Source: Aerococcus urinae
GTDB taxonomy: Bacteria > Bacillota > Bacilli > Lactobacillales > Aerococcaceae
Assembly: GCF_001543175.1 (NCBI RefSeq)
Contig: NZ_CP014161.1
Span: 496,001 to 560,000 of the forward strand
Reading direction: 5' to 3'
DNA: 64,000 nucleotides
Of this stretch, positions 25,940-34,559 are shown in pieces. Below the pieces are notes generated by a model. That model was not told the DNA's origin and did no database searches. It was given only the letters and a program-made list of their open reading frames with translations. Position 1 is the first letter of the stretch, and every line of letters starts with the position of its first letter. Position numbers and translations under genes: made by a program.

Positions 25940-27151
25940 CTAAATAACGCCTTTTTCTTTTAGTGACTGGATGTCTTCTTCACTGTAACCCAGGTCGGTT
26001 AATATTTCCTGATTGTGTTCTCCTAAGCGGGGCGCATGGTTAAATGGTATTTTTTTATCATCTGAGAATTGGACTGGCGAAGCAGGCATGGCCACACGTT
26101 TGCCATCCTTACCAAATTCCATATTTTCCAGGTAATTATTAGCCCAGGCTTGTTTATCATTTGGAATTTCATCAAAAGTTTGTGCCCGTTCAAAGGTAAA
26201 GTCTTCAGCCAGCATTTTATTAATCAGATCTTGACTTTCCATATTACCAATAGCTGCTTCTACTTGTTTGACAAATTCTGATTGCTTAGGATTCTTTTGG
26301 AAGGCATCCAAGGTATTGACGCTTTCATCATCGATATATTCCTCTAAACCGATAATCTTCATGAAGCGAGGGAATTCACTTTCATAGCGCACGAGGCAGA
26401 GCATGATCCATTCGCCGTCTTTGGTTTGATAGGATTGTAGGAAGGGGTTATTGGGATGCATACGGTCTTTAGGATAGTGGTCCTCGTATTGGGAAGAAAC
26501 AATCATCATCTTATTACAGAAAATGGCAGAACCTAAAAGTGATACACGGACTTCTTCCCCTTGACCGGTTTGTCTTTGCTTGAGTAGAGCGGCTAAAATC
26601 CCACTTAAGAGGGAAAGACCAGCCACACTATCTCCAACCCCTGAAGGAGCAGAAATTGGGGGATGGTTAACTGGTGCTAAGCTGGCCATAAAGCCACCGC
26701 GGGCCCAATAACCCACGACATCATAACCTGGACGATGGGCTTCTTCGCCTTTAGTCCCGTAACCTGAAAAATGACCCCAAATTAAATGAGGAAATTTGGC
26801 CTTTAGGGTTTCATAGCCTAAGCCTAATTTTTCTAAGGAATGAATGCGAATATTGGAAATAAAAACATCGGCTTCTTCAAGTAATTGCATCATGATTTGA
26901 TAACCTTCTTCGCTTTTTAGGTTTAGGGTAATCCCTTTTTTATTGAGGTTATCGGTTTCAAAAATAGGGTTTTCATCCTCAGTAGCGGTAACGTTCATGG
27001 TGGCACCGGTCCCTCTTAATTGGTCTCCAGAGGGGGCTTCCACCTTGAGAACATCTGCTCCCCAGTCAGCCATTACGCGGGCTGTAGTTGGAGCGGCTAC
27101 CATGGTAGAAAAATCAATAACTTTTACGCCATCAAGTAATTGAATGTTCAT
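25940..27151 (-). CDS. Type III CoA-transferase (CaiB/BaiF/Frc family)
   Basis: About 403 residues. The catalytic Asp lies in HRPGYDVVGYWARGG, as in formyl-CoA transferase (Frc) and CaiB. The N-terminus DGVKVIDFSTMVAAPTTARVMADWGADVLKVE and the C-terminal APRLGEHNQEIL are also typical. The enzyme moves CoA from one acyl group to a carboxylate without ATP. The ATG at 27151 is chosen because AAAGGA lies ~11 bases upstream and matches the family start. With the crotonase it resembles carnitine-, cinnamate- or hydroxyacid-type pathways, but the substrate is open. Confidence 0.9.
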   Translation of the reverse strand: MNIQLLDGVKVIDFSTMVAAPTTARVMADWGADVLKVEAPSGDQLRGTGATMNVTATEDENPIFETDNLNKKGITLNLKSEEGYQIMMQLLEEADVFISNIRIHSLEKLGLGYETLKAKFPHLIWGHFSGYGTKGEEAHRPGYDVVGYWARGGFMASLAPVNHPPISAPSGVGDSVAGLSLLSGILAALLKQRQTGQGEEVRVSLLGSAIFCNKMMIVSSQYEDHYPKDRMHPNNPFLQSYQTKDGEWIMLCLVRYESEFPRFMKIIGLEEYIDDESVNTLDAFQKNPKQSEFVKQVEAAIGNMESQDLINKMLAEDFTFERAQTFDEIPNDKQAWANNYLENMEFGKDGKRVAMPASPVQFSDDKKIPFNHAPRLGEHNQEILTDLGYSEEDIQSLKEKGVI

Positions 27152-27254
27152 TATATAGTATCCTTTCTCTTCCGTTTTGCCCATGAGTGGAAGTGAAAAG
27201 ACTTGTTTTGCTTTCAACTCCTATTATAGTGAAGAAAATCACGAAATTGTATTT

Positions 27255-27294
27255 CAAAAAAGGCAAAGGCCCCTTACAGGAAATGCAAGAGGCC
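27255..27294 (-). terminator. Intrinsic terminator after the minus-strand LysR gene
   Basis: On the minus strand GGCCTCTTGC and GTAAGGGGCC form a hairpin, with a broken T run at 27268-27255. Confidence 0.65.
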
Positions 27295-27318
27295 AGATAA
27301 ATCAGTAAAAGATAAAAA

Positions 27319-28248
27319 TTATTTGTATTCCTCAGTGATAAATTGACGCACATATTGGGTGAAGACGTCCACACTATATGAAGGGAGGTTTTCTTTCTTT
27401 TTTATCATATAGATAGGACGTTTAATAGGTAGGTCGACAATGGGTAGGATTTTAACACCAACGGTTCCGGCAATGGTATTTTCAGAGACCAGGGCAACCC
27501 CAATATCATTTCTTACCATAGCCATTAGGGTATTGTCGTCGACCACCCGGTGGATAGTATGAATGGGATAGGTCTTCTTCGAAATAGAGGCCAATTGCAA
27601 GTTAGTGATCAATTTTTTGAAATTTTCGTTATCACTGGTACGAATAAAGGTGAGGTCGACCGTTTCTTGTAGGGTGACTTGGTCTTTCTTGGCTAAGGGA
27701 TGAGCATCGGGCACAGCTAAGGCTAGGCGTTCTTCAAAGAGGAGTTCCGTTTCAATTTGCGTATTGTAGTTATCAAAGCCAAAGTCACTGGCAAAAACGA
27801 CATCTAATTTTTCATCCAGCAAGTCTTTAATCATTTGACTAGTAGGGAGTTGTTCAAAGTTAATCTTAAGGTTGCTGTCTGCTCTTTGGCAGTAGGCTAA
27901 TAGGGAGGGAATCATGTTATTAGCAATGGAAAAGAGACTGTCACAAGAAATATGAATGGTGTCGTGGCGGATATCCGCCATGGATTGGAGGTCAAAAATT
28001 CCTTCTTCAATGGTACGAATGCTTTGGTAAGCATAGCGATAAAAAACCGTCCCATAGTCAGTTAAACGGACCCGGCCTTTATTGTTAATAAATAAGGGTA
28101 CACCGGTCGTTTCTTCTAGACCTTGGATAGCTCGACTGAGCGTCGAGGTGGTGATAAAGAGTTTTTCAGCGGCTAAACTATAATTTTGATGTCTAGCAGC
28201 AACGATAAAATAGTAGAGGTGCTGGAGGTTGATGGATGACATTTTCAT
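27319..28248 (-). CDS. LysR-type transcriptional regulator
   Basis: The 309-residue regulator has the N-terminal winged helix (YFIVAARHQNYSLAAEKLFI ... LSRAIQGLEETTGVPLFINN) and a substrate-binding domain. It differs clearly from the LysR at 19502. The start at 28248 fits AAAGGAG 9 bases upstream. It is divergent from the FabK-like gene and MFS carrier across a 265-base gap, and upstream of the CoA-transferase/crotonase pair on its own strand. It probably controls one or both. Confidence 0.9.
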   Translation of the reverse strand: MKMSSINLQHLYYFIVAARHQNYSLAAEKLFITTSTLSRAIQGLEETTGVPLFINNKGRVRLTDYGTVFYRYAYQSIRTIEEGIFDLQSMADIRHDTIHISCDSLFSIANNMIPSLLAYCQRADSNLKINFEQLPTSQMIKDLLDEKLDVVFASDFGFDNYNTQIETELLFEERLALAVPDAHPLAKKDQVTLQETVDLTFIRTSDNENFKKLITNLQLASISKKTYPIHTIHRVVDDNTLMAMVRNDIGVALVSENTIAGTVGVKILPIVDLPIKRPIYMIKKKENLPSYSVDVFTQYVRQFITEEYK

Positions 28249-28355
28249 GATTCTATACTCCTTTGAATAGGTCTTGTATTTATTGCAAGGCTGTTTTGCA
28301 TTTTATCAACTGGTGAAAGAGTGAGCAATACAGTAGGATGAAGGTGTAGCAAAAG

Positions 28356-28369
28356 TTAAAGCGCTTTCT
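28356..28369. promoter_or_regulatory. Possible CcpA cre site in the LysR/FabK-like divergent region
   Basis: TTAAAGCGCTTTCT contains the perfect palindrome AAAGCGCTTT and differs from the cre consensus at position 2 and slightly at the end. It lies within the 28249-28513 intergenic region. Confidence 0.5.
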
Positions 28370-28513
28370 TATATTTTACGAAAAAAGATCAATAAGACAA
28401 GCTGCCTCCAACTTTTCTATTTATAGACCATTGCCCATATGGTTAGGATTCTGTTAAGACTTGTTATTGCTTTCATTTTATCAAAAAAATATTATGCAAA
28501 GGAGATCCTTACT

Positions 28514-29446
28514 ATGTCAAATCCATTATTAGAAGTTATCGGAACCAAATACCCTATTCTACAAGGTGCTATGGGGGGCGTGGCTTATCACCAATTGGTA
28601 GCCGCTGTTTCAGAAGCAGGTGGTTTAGGGATAATTGCTTCAGCGGGTATGGATAAAGAAACCCTCCATGAAGAAATTAGAAAAACTCGAGAACTAACTG
28701 ATAAACCATTTGGGGTTAACTTGATGTTAATGTCACCAAATATTGCTGATATGATCGAAGTTATTGCCGAAGAAAAAGTTCCGGTCGTAACAACGGGTGC
28801 TGGAAATCCTAAGCCAGTGATCGAACCCTTGCACCAAGCAGGCTGTAAGGTAATTCCAGTTGTAGCGACAGCTAGACAAGCCGCAAAAATGGAAGCAGCC
28901 GGTGTCGATGCCGTGGTCTGTGAAGGAAACGAAGCCGGTGGACATATCGGGACAGTGGCAACCATGACCCTAACCCGCGCTGTTTCTAAGGCAGTTAAGA
29001 TCCCTGTGGTGACTGCTGGGGGAGTTGCTGATGGTCATGGCCTGGCTGCTGCCTTCGCTTTAGGGGCATCTGGGGCGCAATTAGGTACAGTTTTAGTGGC
29101 TAGTGAAGAAGCACCAATCGCTGATAGTTATAAGGAAGCAACTGTTTCTGCTCAAGAAAATTCAACCTTTGAAATGGCCCGTGAAATTGGTTCTCCAATT
29201 CGTTTACTACAAACCAAAGGCTCTGACCACCTGCAAGAAATTATCGATAATGGCGGTGGCCGTGAAGATTTTGAACCTGTTAGTCTAGAACTATTAGTTA
29301 AAGGGGCTAAGGGAGATACTGAAAATGGTACAGTGACCATTGGCCAAATTGCTGGTGTCGTTGAAGAAGTTCGTCCAGTAAAAGAAATTCTTGACAGCAT
29401 GGTTGAAGAAGCTGACCAAGTAATTTCATCACTAAGTATTCTTTAA
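28514..29446 (+). CDS. FMN enoyl-ACP reductase (FabK)/nitronate monooxygenase-like flavoprotein
   Basis: A 310-residue TIM-barrel FMN protein. Features are PILQGAMGGVAYHQLVAAVS near the N-terminus, EAGGHIG with the family histidine, VVTAGGVADGHGLAAAFALGA, and ASGAQLGTVLVASEEA in the phosphate-binding region. FabK and nitronate monooxygenases share this layout and cannot be told apart safely by eye. Its separation from fatty-acid synthesis genes and nearness to CoA-ester enzymes favour a catabolic enoyl reductase or oxidase. ATG 28514 follows AAAGGAG; the ORF's upstream part has no ribosome site. Confidence 0.82.
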   Translation: MSNPLLEVIGTKYPILQGAMGGVAYHQLVAAVSEAGGLGIIASAGMDKETLHEEIRKTRELTDKPFGVNLMLMSPNIADMIEVIAEEKVPVVTTGAGNPKPVIEPLHQAGCKVIPVVATARQAAKMEAAGVDAVVCEGNEAGGHIGTVATMTLTRAVSKAVKIPVVTAGGVADGHGLAAAFALGASGAQLGTVLVASEEAPIADSYKEATVSAQENSTFEMAREIGSPIRLLQTKGSDHLQEIIDNGGGREDFEPVSLELLVKGAKGDTENGTVTIGQIAGVVEEVRPVKEILDSMVEEADQVISSLSIL

Positions 29447-29464
29447 TAACTTAAGAAGTGATAA

Positions 29465-29497
29465 AAGCTGGAGTATCCCCATCACTCCAGCTTTTGT
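29465..29497 (+). terminator. Intrinsic terminator between the FabK-like and MFS genes
   Basis: AAGCTGGAGT and ACTCCAGCTT form a perfect 10-bp stem, followed by a short T-rich tail (TTTTGTT). Confidence 0.82.
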
Positions 29498-29528
29498 TAT
29501 CTATTAGATGATAGAAAGAGGAGATGGT

Positions 29529-30749
29529 ATGAAAGGTAAATATCTTATTCTAACAATTATAATGGCCTTTACAGTAGCTGGGGCTGTCGGTTTAAATATC
29601 AATTCGGTTGGTGTCTTCTTAGGGCCGGTTTCCAAAGATTTAAATGTTCTGACTGGGACCTTTGCAATCCACGCGACCCTGATTAGTTTTGGAACGGCCT
29701 TTGCGGCTTTTGCGGTTCCGGGCGTTTTAAAAAGGTTTTCCTTTAAGAAAGTCTTGATCGTAGCTTCATTAGTGACGGCCTTGTCCACCATGGCTATGGG
29801 GTTTTCGAATTCCATGTGGCAATTCTATATTCTAGCCTTTACCCGTGGCGTTTTTGCTGCCTTTTACGGGATTGTTCCCTTACAATTATTGATTAATAAT
29901 TGGTATAAGGCTAAGCATGGGACGGTTTCAAGTGTGGTTTTTGCATTTTCAGGCGTAGCTGGTGCGATTTTTGCCCCGATGTTAACCCAACTGATCCAAA
30001 GTATTGGCTGGCGACAAACCTATCTGGTTCAAGCACTTTTATTTGTTCTCTTAGCCTTACCAGCTATTATCTATCCTTTTGCCTTTGATCCCCGTGATGA
30101 AAATAAACTACCTTATGGCTATCAAGAAGAGGCAGCTGATGCGGATGAAACAGGAGACGATAGTGGGGAAGAAGCCTTCTCCTATACCCAACCGACCTTT
30201 GTCTTGTTGATTGTAGCTAGTTTATTGATCACAGCTTTAACCGGTTTAGCCCAACACTTCCCTGCTATTGGCGAAGAGTACGGTTACTTACCAACTATGG
30301 CGGCATTAATGGTATCTGCAGGAATGTTAGGGAATATTATTTTTAAAATCATTATTGGTTTTATTTCTGATGCCAAGGGTGCGATGGTGTCGGTCTACAC
30401 TATGCTAGCAACCATGGTTCTCGGCCTTATTGTCATTATGACCTTTAGAGTGGCAGAAATCTCATTATTGGGAAGTTTCCTCTATGGGGCAGTCTATTCT
30501 ATTTCAGCGGTTGGCTTGGCCTTGGTGACCAAGCATATTTTCTCATTAAAGTTATTTGATAAGGTCTATCCTTCAGTGAACTTTATTGCTAATGCCGGAG
30601 CGGCCGTGGCTGTTTCTATGTATGGTTACCTCTATGATTTCAGCGGCTCTTACCGCTTAGCGATTATCTTATCAATCATTTTAGCTGTTGTTTCCATTCT
30701 TTGTCTCTTTCTTGCTGATCGCTTGAAGTCTGGCCAAAACAAGGCATAA
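29529..30749 (+). CDS. MFS transporter
   Basis: This 406-residue, 12-helix major facilitator protein has two hydrophobic halves separated by an acidic cytoplasmic loop (residues ~190-218, EEAADADETGDDSGEEAF). The first-half fold (GVFLGPVSKDLNVLTGTFA, FTRGVFAAFYGIVPLQLLINNW) resembles carriers for small organic acids, including the oxalate/formate group, but that is impression only. ATG 29529 follows AGAGGAG by 5 bases. Being among CoA-transferase, crotonase and flavoprotein genes, it may import the acid they use. Confidence 0.88.
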   Translation: MKGKYLILTIIMAFTVAGAVGLNINSVGVFLGPVSKDLNVLTGTFAIHATLISFGTAFAAFAVPGVLKRFSFKKVLIVASLVTALSTMAMGFSNSMWQFYILAFTRGVFAAFYGIVPLQLLINNWYKAKHGTVSSVVFAFSGVAGAIFAPMLTQLIQSIGWRQTYLVQALLFVLLALPAIIYPFAFDPRDENKLPYGYQEEAADADETGDDSGEEAFSYTQPTFVLLIVASLLITALTGLAQHFPAIGEEYGYLPTMAALMVSAGMLGNIIFKIIIGFISDAKGAMVSVYTMLATMVLGLIVIMTFRVAEISLLGSFLYGAVYSISAVGLALVTKHIFSLKLFDKVYPSVNFIANAGAAVAVSMYGYLYDFSGSYRLAIILSIILAVVSILCLFLADRLKSGQNKA

Positions 30750-30824
30750 AGGAAAAGTTAATGCTAGTTCTTGACAGCTAGAGTAAAGAGCAAGTCTTTA
30801 TTAGAAATAAAAATTTTTACATGT

Positions 30825-30851
30825 GAGCTGGACGAGGAGCCAGCTCTTTTT
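30825..30851 (+). terminator. Intrinsic terminator after the MFS gene
   Basis: GAGCTGG and CCAGCTC form a perfect 7-bp stem, followed by five T and G. Confidence 0.83.
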
Positions 30852-30955
30852 GCGTGATCGGGCTGAGAGTTAATAAAGATTTGTATGAAATTTTTCTAAT
30901 AATAATATATATTGGATAAATTTCACAATAAAATTCAAAATGATGTATGAATTTT

Positions 30956-31001
30956 CTGGCAATTAAAAAAGAATGTGTTATCATTAATGAAAGCGATTAC
31001 A
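30956..31001 (+). promoter_or_regulatory. Extended -10 promoter with cre site for the acetoin dehydrogenase-type operon
   Basis: CTGGCA (30956-30961) and TATCAT (30979-30984) are 17 bases apart. A TG one base before the -10 makes it an extended -10. A cre match TGAAAGCGATTACA (30988-31001) covers the likely transcription start, so CcpA would repress. The region before it (30852-30955) is very AT-rich with inverted TGAAATTT/AAATTTCA halves. Confidence 0.65.
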
Positions 31002-31026
31002 TTTATGGTTGGAAGGAGTGATTTTC

Positions 31027-32373
31027 TTGGCAGATTATGATTTATTAGTCATTGGTTCAGGCCCGGGAGGCTATATTGCTGCAGAAGAAGCAGCAAAGTC
31101 AGGGCTGAAAACGGCTGTCGTTGACAAAGGTCCGGTAGGGGGGACTTGTTTAAATTCAGGTTGTATTCCCATTCAAAGCTATGTTCAAAATGGCCGCTGG
31201 GCCTTACAAAGTAAGCAACTGGCCAAATATGGATTAGCTCAAGTCAGTGATGACATTGATTTTAAAGTCTTAAAGACACGGAAAGATCAAGTCGTCCAGC
31301 AAAACCAGCAAGGAATCTTACAGATCTTTAAAAGCAATGGGATTGATTTTATCGAAGGTGAAGCAGTCTTTGTCAAAGATAAGACCTTTAAGGTTAATGA
31401 TCAGACCCTTAGTGCCAAAAATGTTTTATTGGCAACTGGAAGTCGGGTTTTAGAACCAACAATTCCTGGAATTGAAGGGGTAGATTATTTGACCCATGAA
31501 AGCTTTTTCCACATGGAAGATTTACCTGAGCGTTTAGTGATTGTTGGGGCCAGCGAGCATGGGGTGGAATTTGCCTTTGCTATGGCTGCCTTGGGTGTCA
31601 AGGTAAGTCTGATTGAGGAAAAGGCAACCATTATTCCAAACCAAGTCAAAGAGGTACAAGACTATGTCAAAAAGCTATTCAAAAAACTTTCTGTAGAAGT
31701 GATTGAAGGAGTAACCATTGACCATCTTAGTCCGGACCAGGTCCATCTGAGTGATGGTCAAGAGATTGGCTTTGACCAGCTTCTCTTAATGATTAGCCGG
31801 CGTCCAGATTTGACCATGGTAAAGGATATGGGACTTGAATTGGATAAAAAAGGCACTTATTTAGCAGTTGATGAAAGCTATCAATCCAGCTCTCCAGGAA
31901 TCTATGGTGTTGGGGACTTAATCGGTGGATGGCCATTTGCCCATGCTGCTAGCCATGAAGGTATCAAGGCAGTCAAGGCAATCCTAGGACAGGCTGAATA
32001 TCCCCTTGATTTTAATGCTGTGCCTCGTAAGATGGCGGTTGACGTTGATGTTGAAAGTTTTGGTATGCATGAAGACCAAGCCCAAGAAGCTGGCTATGAT
32101 GTGATTAGTCATCAGATTCCTTTCATGATGAATGGGGCAGCCGCTGCTCTGGATGAGAGTGAAGGCTTTGTCAATATAATTAGTGAAAAACAATATGGGC
32201 AGATTTTAGGGGGCTTGGTAGTTGGCCATGGAGCCAGTGAAATCATGCATATTCTCTTAGCAGTTTATCAATGTGAAGGCACGATTGATGAATTAGCCCA
32301 AATGGTCTTTGCCCACCCTACCTTATCGGAAACTATTGGAGATGTCGCTAAAGCATTGGTAAGAAAATATTAA
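31027..32373 (+). CDS. lpdA: Dihydrolipoamide dehydrogenase (E3)
   Basis: This 448-residue FAD disulfide reductase has FAD motif IGSGPGGYIAAEEA, the redox disulfide in GGTCLNSGCIP, and an NAD-binding region slightly off pattern (IVGASEHGVEFAFAMAALG, GASEHG rather than GGGxxG). The catalytic His-Glu pair is HPTLSE near the C-terminus. The usual residues after CIP (SK) are IQ here, which is odd. It reoxidises the E2 lipoyl group. TTG 31027 is chosen because GGAAGGAG (31011-31018) precedes it by 8 bases; the in-frame TTG at 31009 lies before the ribosome site. It is the first gene of the operon. Confidence 0.9.
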   Translation: MADYDLLVIGSGPGGYIAAEEAAKSGLKTAVVDKGPVGGTCLNSGCIPIQSYVQNGRWALQSKQLAKYGLAQVSDDIDFKVLKTRKDQVVQQNQQGILQIFKSNGIDFIEGEAVFVKDKTFKVNDQTLSAKNVLLATGSRVLEPTIPGIEGVDYLTHESFFHMEDLPERLVIVGASEHGVEFAFAMAALGVKVSLIEEKATIIPNQVKEVQDYVKKLFKKLSVEVIEGVTIDHLSPDQVHLSDGQEIGFDQLLLMISRRPDLTMVKDMGLELDKKGTYLAVDESYQSSSPGIYGVGDLIGGWPFAHAASHEGIKAVKAILGQAEYPLDFNAVPRKMAVDVDVESFGMHEDQAQEAGYDVISHQIPFMMNGAAAALDESEGFVNIISEKQYGQILGGLVVGHGASEIMHILLAVYQCEGTIDELAQMVFAHPTLSETIGDVAKALVRKY

Positions 32374-32406
32374 TGAGTTAAACAGAGACAATAGGAGGAA
32401 TTCATT

Positions 32407-33480
32407 ATGGTGAAAACACAAGAACAACAACAAGAGCAAAGACAAAGCTCCGGACAAGCCCAGTTTAAAGAACGGATGGCGACCGATATTAAAACTGCCT
32501 CTGATGTTGAAGTTAAAGCCATGAGTCCGGATAAGGCCAAGGCGATCTATAAAACGATGAACGAAATTCGAGACTTTGAGGATACTGTCCACCGTTTCTT
32601 TGCCCAAGGGGAAATCCCTGGCTTTGTTCACTTGTATGCTGGTGAAGAAGCTATTGCGAGTGGTGTTTGTGCCCACTTAACTGATGATGACTATATTACC
32701 TCTACTCACCGGGGCCACGGACACTGTGTGGCTAAGGGCGGCGACCTTAAAGGCATGATGGCTGAGATCTTTGGTAAAGAGACTGGTCTCGGTAAAGGTA
32801 AGGGTGGCTCTATGCATATTGCTGACCTCGATAAGGGGATCCTAGGAGCCAACGGTATGGTTGGTGGCGGATTCGGACTAGCGGTTGGCGCTGCTATGCG
32901 TAATAAATACCTAAAAACTGACTCAGTAGCTGTTTGTTTCTTTGGGGACGGGGCTTCTAATGAAGGCTTATTCCATGAGTGTTTAAATATGGCAAGTATT
33001 TGGCAATTACCAGTTATTTTCGTTAATGAAAATAACTTCTTTGCGGAATCGACCCCACAATGGTATTCATCCGGTTCGGAAACCATCGCTGAACGGGCAG
33101 CAGCCTACAATATGCCAGGAGTCCGTGTCGATGGAAAAGATTTGATGGCTGTTTATGAAGCAGCTGGTGAAGCTATTGACCGGGCGCGTCAAGGCGGGGG
33201 GCCAACATTAATTGAATGTGTGGCTTACCGAAACTATGGTCACTTTGAGGGTGACGAACAAAAATATAAAGCCCTCTCTGGTCCTGAAAAAGAATGGGCT
33301 GACCGTGACGCTATCCAAGTCTTTAAAGACTATGCCATTGAACATGGCTTGGCCAGTCAAGAAGAATTAGAAGAAATCGAAGCCCAAGCCAAACAAGATG
33401 TGGAAGACGCAGTGGAATATGCTAAAGAAAGTCCAATTCCGGCTGCTGAAAACCTATTAACCGATGTTTTCGCTGACTAA
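32407..33480 (+). CDS. acoA: TPP-dependent dehydrogenase E1 alpha, acetoin type
   Basis: The 357-residue protein has STHRGHGHCVAKG, GKGKGGSMH, GANGMVGGGFGLA and the TPP motif GDGASNEG...ENN. This signature set is that of acetoin dehydrogenase and pyruvate-type E1 alpha, not the branched-chain oxoacid form. It uses thiamin diphosphate to cleave acetoin (or decarboxylate a 2-oxoacid), passing the acyl group to E2. A ~30-residue Gln/Lys-rich N-terminal extension is unusual. AGGAGGA lies before ATG 32407. The gene order E3-E1a-E1b-E2 recalls enterococcal bkdDABC, so a 2-oxoacid substrate remains possible. Confidence 0.82.
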   Translation: MVKTQEQQQEQRQSSGQAQFKERMATDIKTASDVEVKAMSPDKAKAIYKTMNEIRDFEDTVHRFFAQGEIPGFVHLYAGEEAIASGVCAHLTDDDYITSTHRGHGHCVAKGGDLKGMMAEIFGKETGLGKGKGGSMHIADLDKGILGANGMVGGGFGLAVGAAMRNKYLKTDSVAVCFFGDGASNEGLFHECLNMASIWQLPVIFVNENNFFAESTPQWYSSGSETIAERAAAYNMPGVRVDGKDLMAVYEAAGEAIDRARQGGGPTLIECVAYRNYGHFEGDEQKYKALSGPEKEWADRDAIQVFKDYAIEHGLASQEELEEIEAQAKQDVEDAVEYAKESPIPAAENLLTDVFAD

Positions 33481-33513
33481 TCTGAGGATTTAGCTGAGAG
33501 AGGAGACTTTAAT

Positions 33514-34545
33514 ATGAGTAGAGAAATTGCCTTTATGACCGCAATTAATGAAGCTTTAGACCAAGCCATGGAAAAAGACGACCGCGTTGTCCTCTTAGGA
33601 GAGGATATTGCGGGTGGTCGTGAAGTTGACCATTTAGCTGAAGAAAATGAGGATGCCTGGGGTGGCGTTATGGGGGTTACCAAGGGTTTGGGACCTAAGT
33701 ACGGTTTAGATCGTGTCATTGATACCCCCTTATCAGAAATGGGTTATATGGCTGCGGCAGTCGGGATGGCCGCCACTGGTTTACGTCCTGTTCCTGAATT
33801 AATGTTTAACGACTTTATCGGTTTCTGTTTAGACTCCTTATTAGGCCAAGGGTCAAAAATGCGCTATATGTTTGGTGGTAAGGCACAGATTCCAATGGTA
33901 GTTCGGACCATGCATGGGGCTGGAGCGAGTGCAGCTGCCCAACACTCAGGCTCTTATTATGGGATCTTTGGTTCCATTCCAGGAATTAAAGTGGTTGTTC
34001 CTGCCACACCCTATGATGCTAAGGGCTTACTCTTAGCGTCAATTGAAGACAATAATATTGTGGTCTTTTCTGAAGACAAGACCATTTATGGCCAAAAGGG
34101 TGAGGTCCCAGAAGAATACTATACCATCCCAATTGGTAAGGCCAATGTTTACCGCCAAGGGGATGACTTAACCATTGTGACGATTGGTAAAATGCTCTTT
34201 GTAGCGGAAGAAGTTGCTGAACGTTTGGCTGAGGACGGTATTTCAGTAGAAGTCATTGACCTCAGAACAGTTGCCCCTTGGGACCAAGAAACTGTGATTG
34301 AATCAGTGAAGAAAACCGGTCGTCTAATTGTTATTGATGAATCCAACCCACACAATAATACAGCAACCGATATTGCCTCGGTGGTGAGTGACAAGGCCTT
34401 CGATTACCTTGATGGGCCAATTAAATGTATTTGTGCTCCTAACGTACCGGTACCTTTTGCGGTGAACTTGGAACAATTATATTTACCTGATGCCGATAAG
34501 GTCATTGAAGAAGCTGCTGAACTTATTGACGACTTAAGAGCATAA
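33514..34545 (+). CDS. acoB: TPP-dependent dehydrogenase E1 beta, acetoin type
   Basis: The 343-residue partner of E1 alpha has the transketolase-like pyrimidine-binding domain (AINEALDQAMEKDDRVVLLGEDIAGG, residues ~9-34) and a C-terminal transketolase domain (GDDLTIVTIGKMLFVAEEVAE, and VEVIDLRTVAPWDQETV). The HGAGASAAAQHSGSYYG motif is normal for E1 beta. It follows E1 alpha after 33 bases, with AGGAG before ATG 33514. The two form the alpha2-beta2 enzyme that binds TPP at their interface. Confidence 0.88.
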   Translation: MSREIAFMTAINEALDQAMEKDDRVVLLGEDIAGGREVDHLAEENEDAWGGVMGVTKGLGPKYGLDRVIDTPLSEMGYMAAAVGMAATGLRPVPELMFNDFIGFCLDSLLGQGSKMRYMFGGKAQIPMVVRTMHGAGASAAAQHSGSYYGIFGSIPGIKVVVPATPYDAKGLLLASIEDNNIVVFSEDKTIYGQKGEVPEEYYTIPIGKANVYRQGDDLTIVTIGKMLFVAEEVAERLAEDGISVEVIDLRTVAPWDQETVIESVKKTGRLIVIDESNPHNNTATDIASVVSDKAFDYLDGPIKCICAPNVPVPFAVNLEQLYLPDADKVIEEAAELIDDLRA

Positions 34546-34559
34546 GGAGGCGGAAATAT

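Noticed and set aside
30750-30824. Fifth locus of the hairpin repeat family
   Set aside because: AGAGTAAAGAGCAAG resembles part of the family but no paired arms or joint motifs follow.
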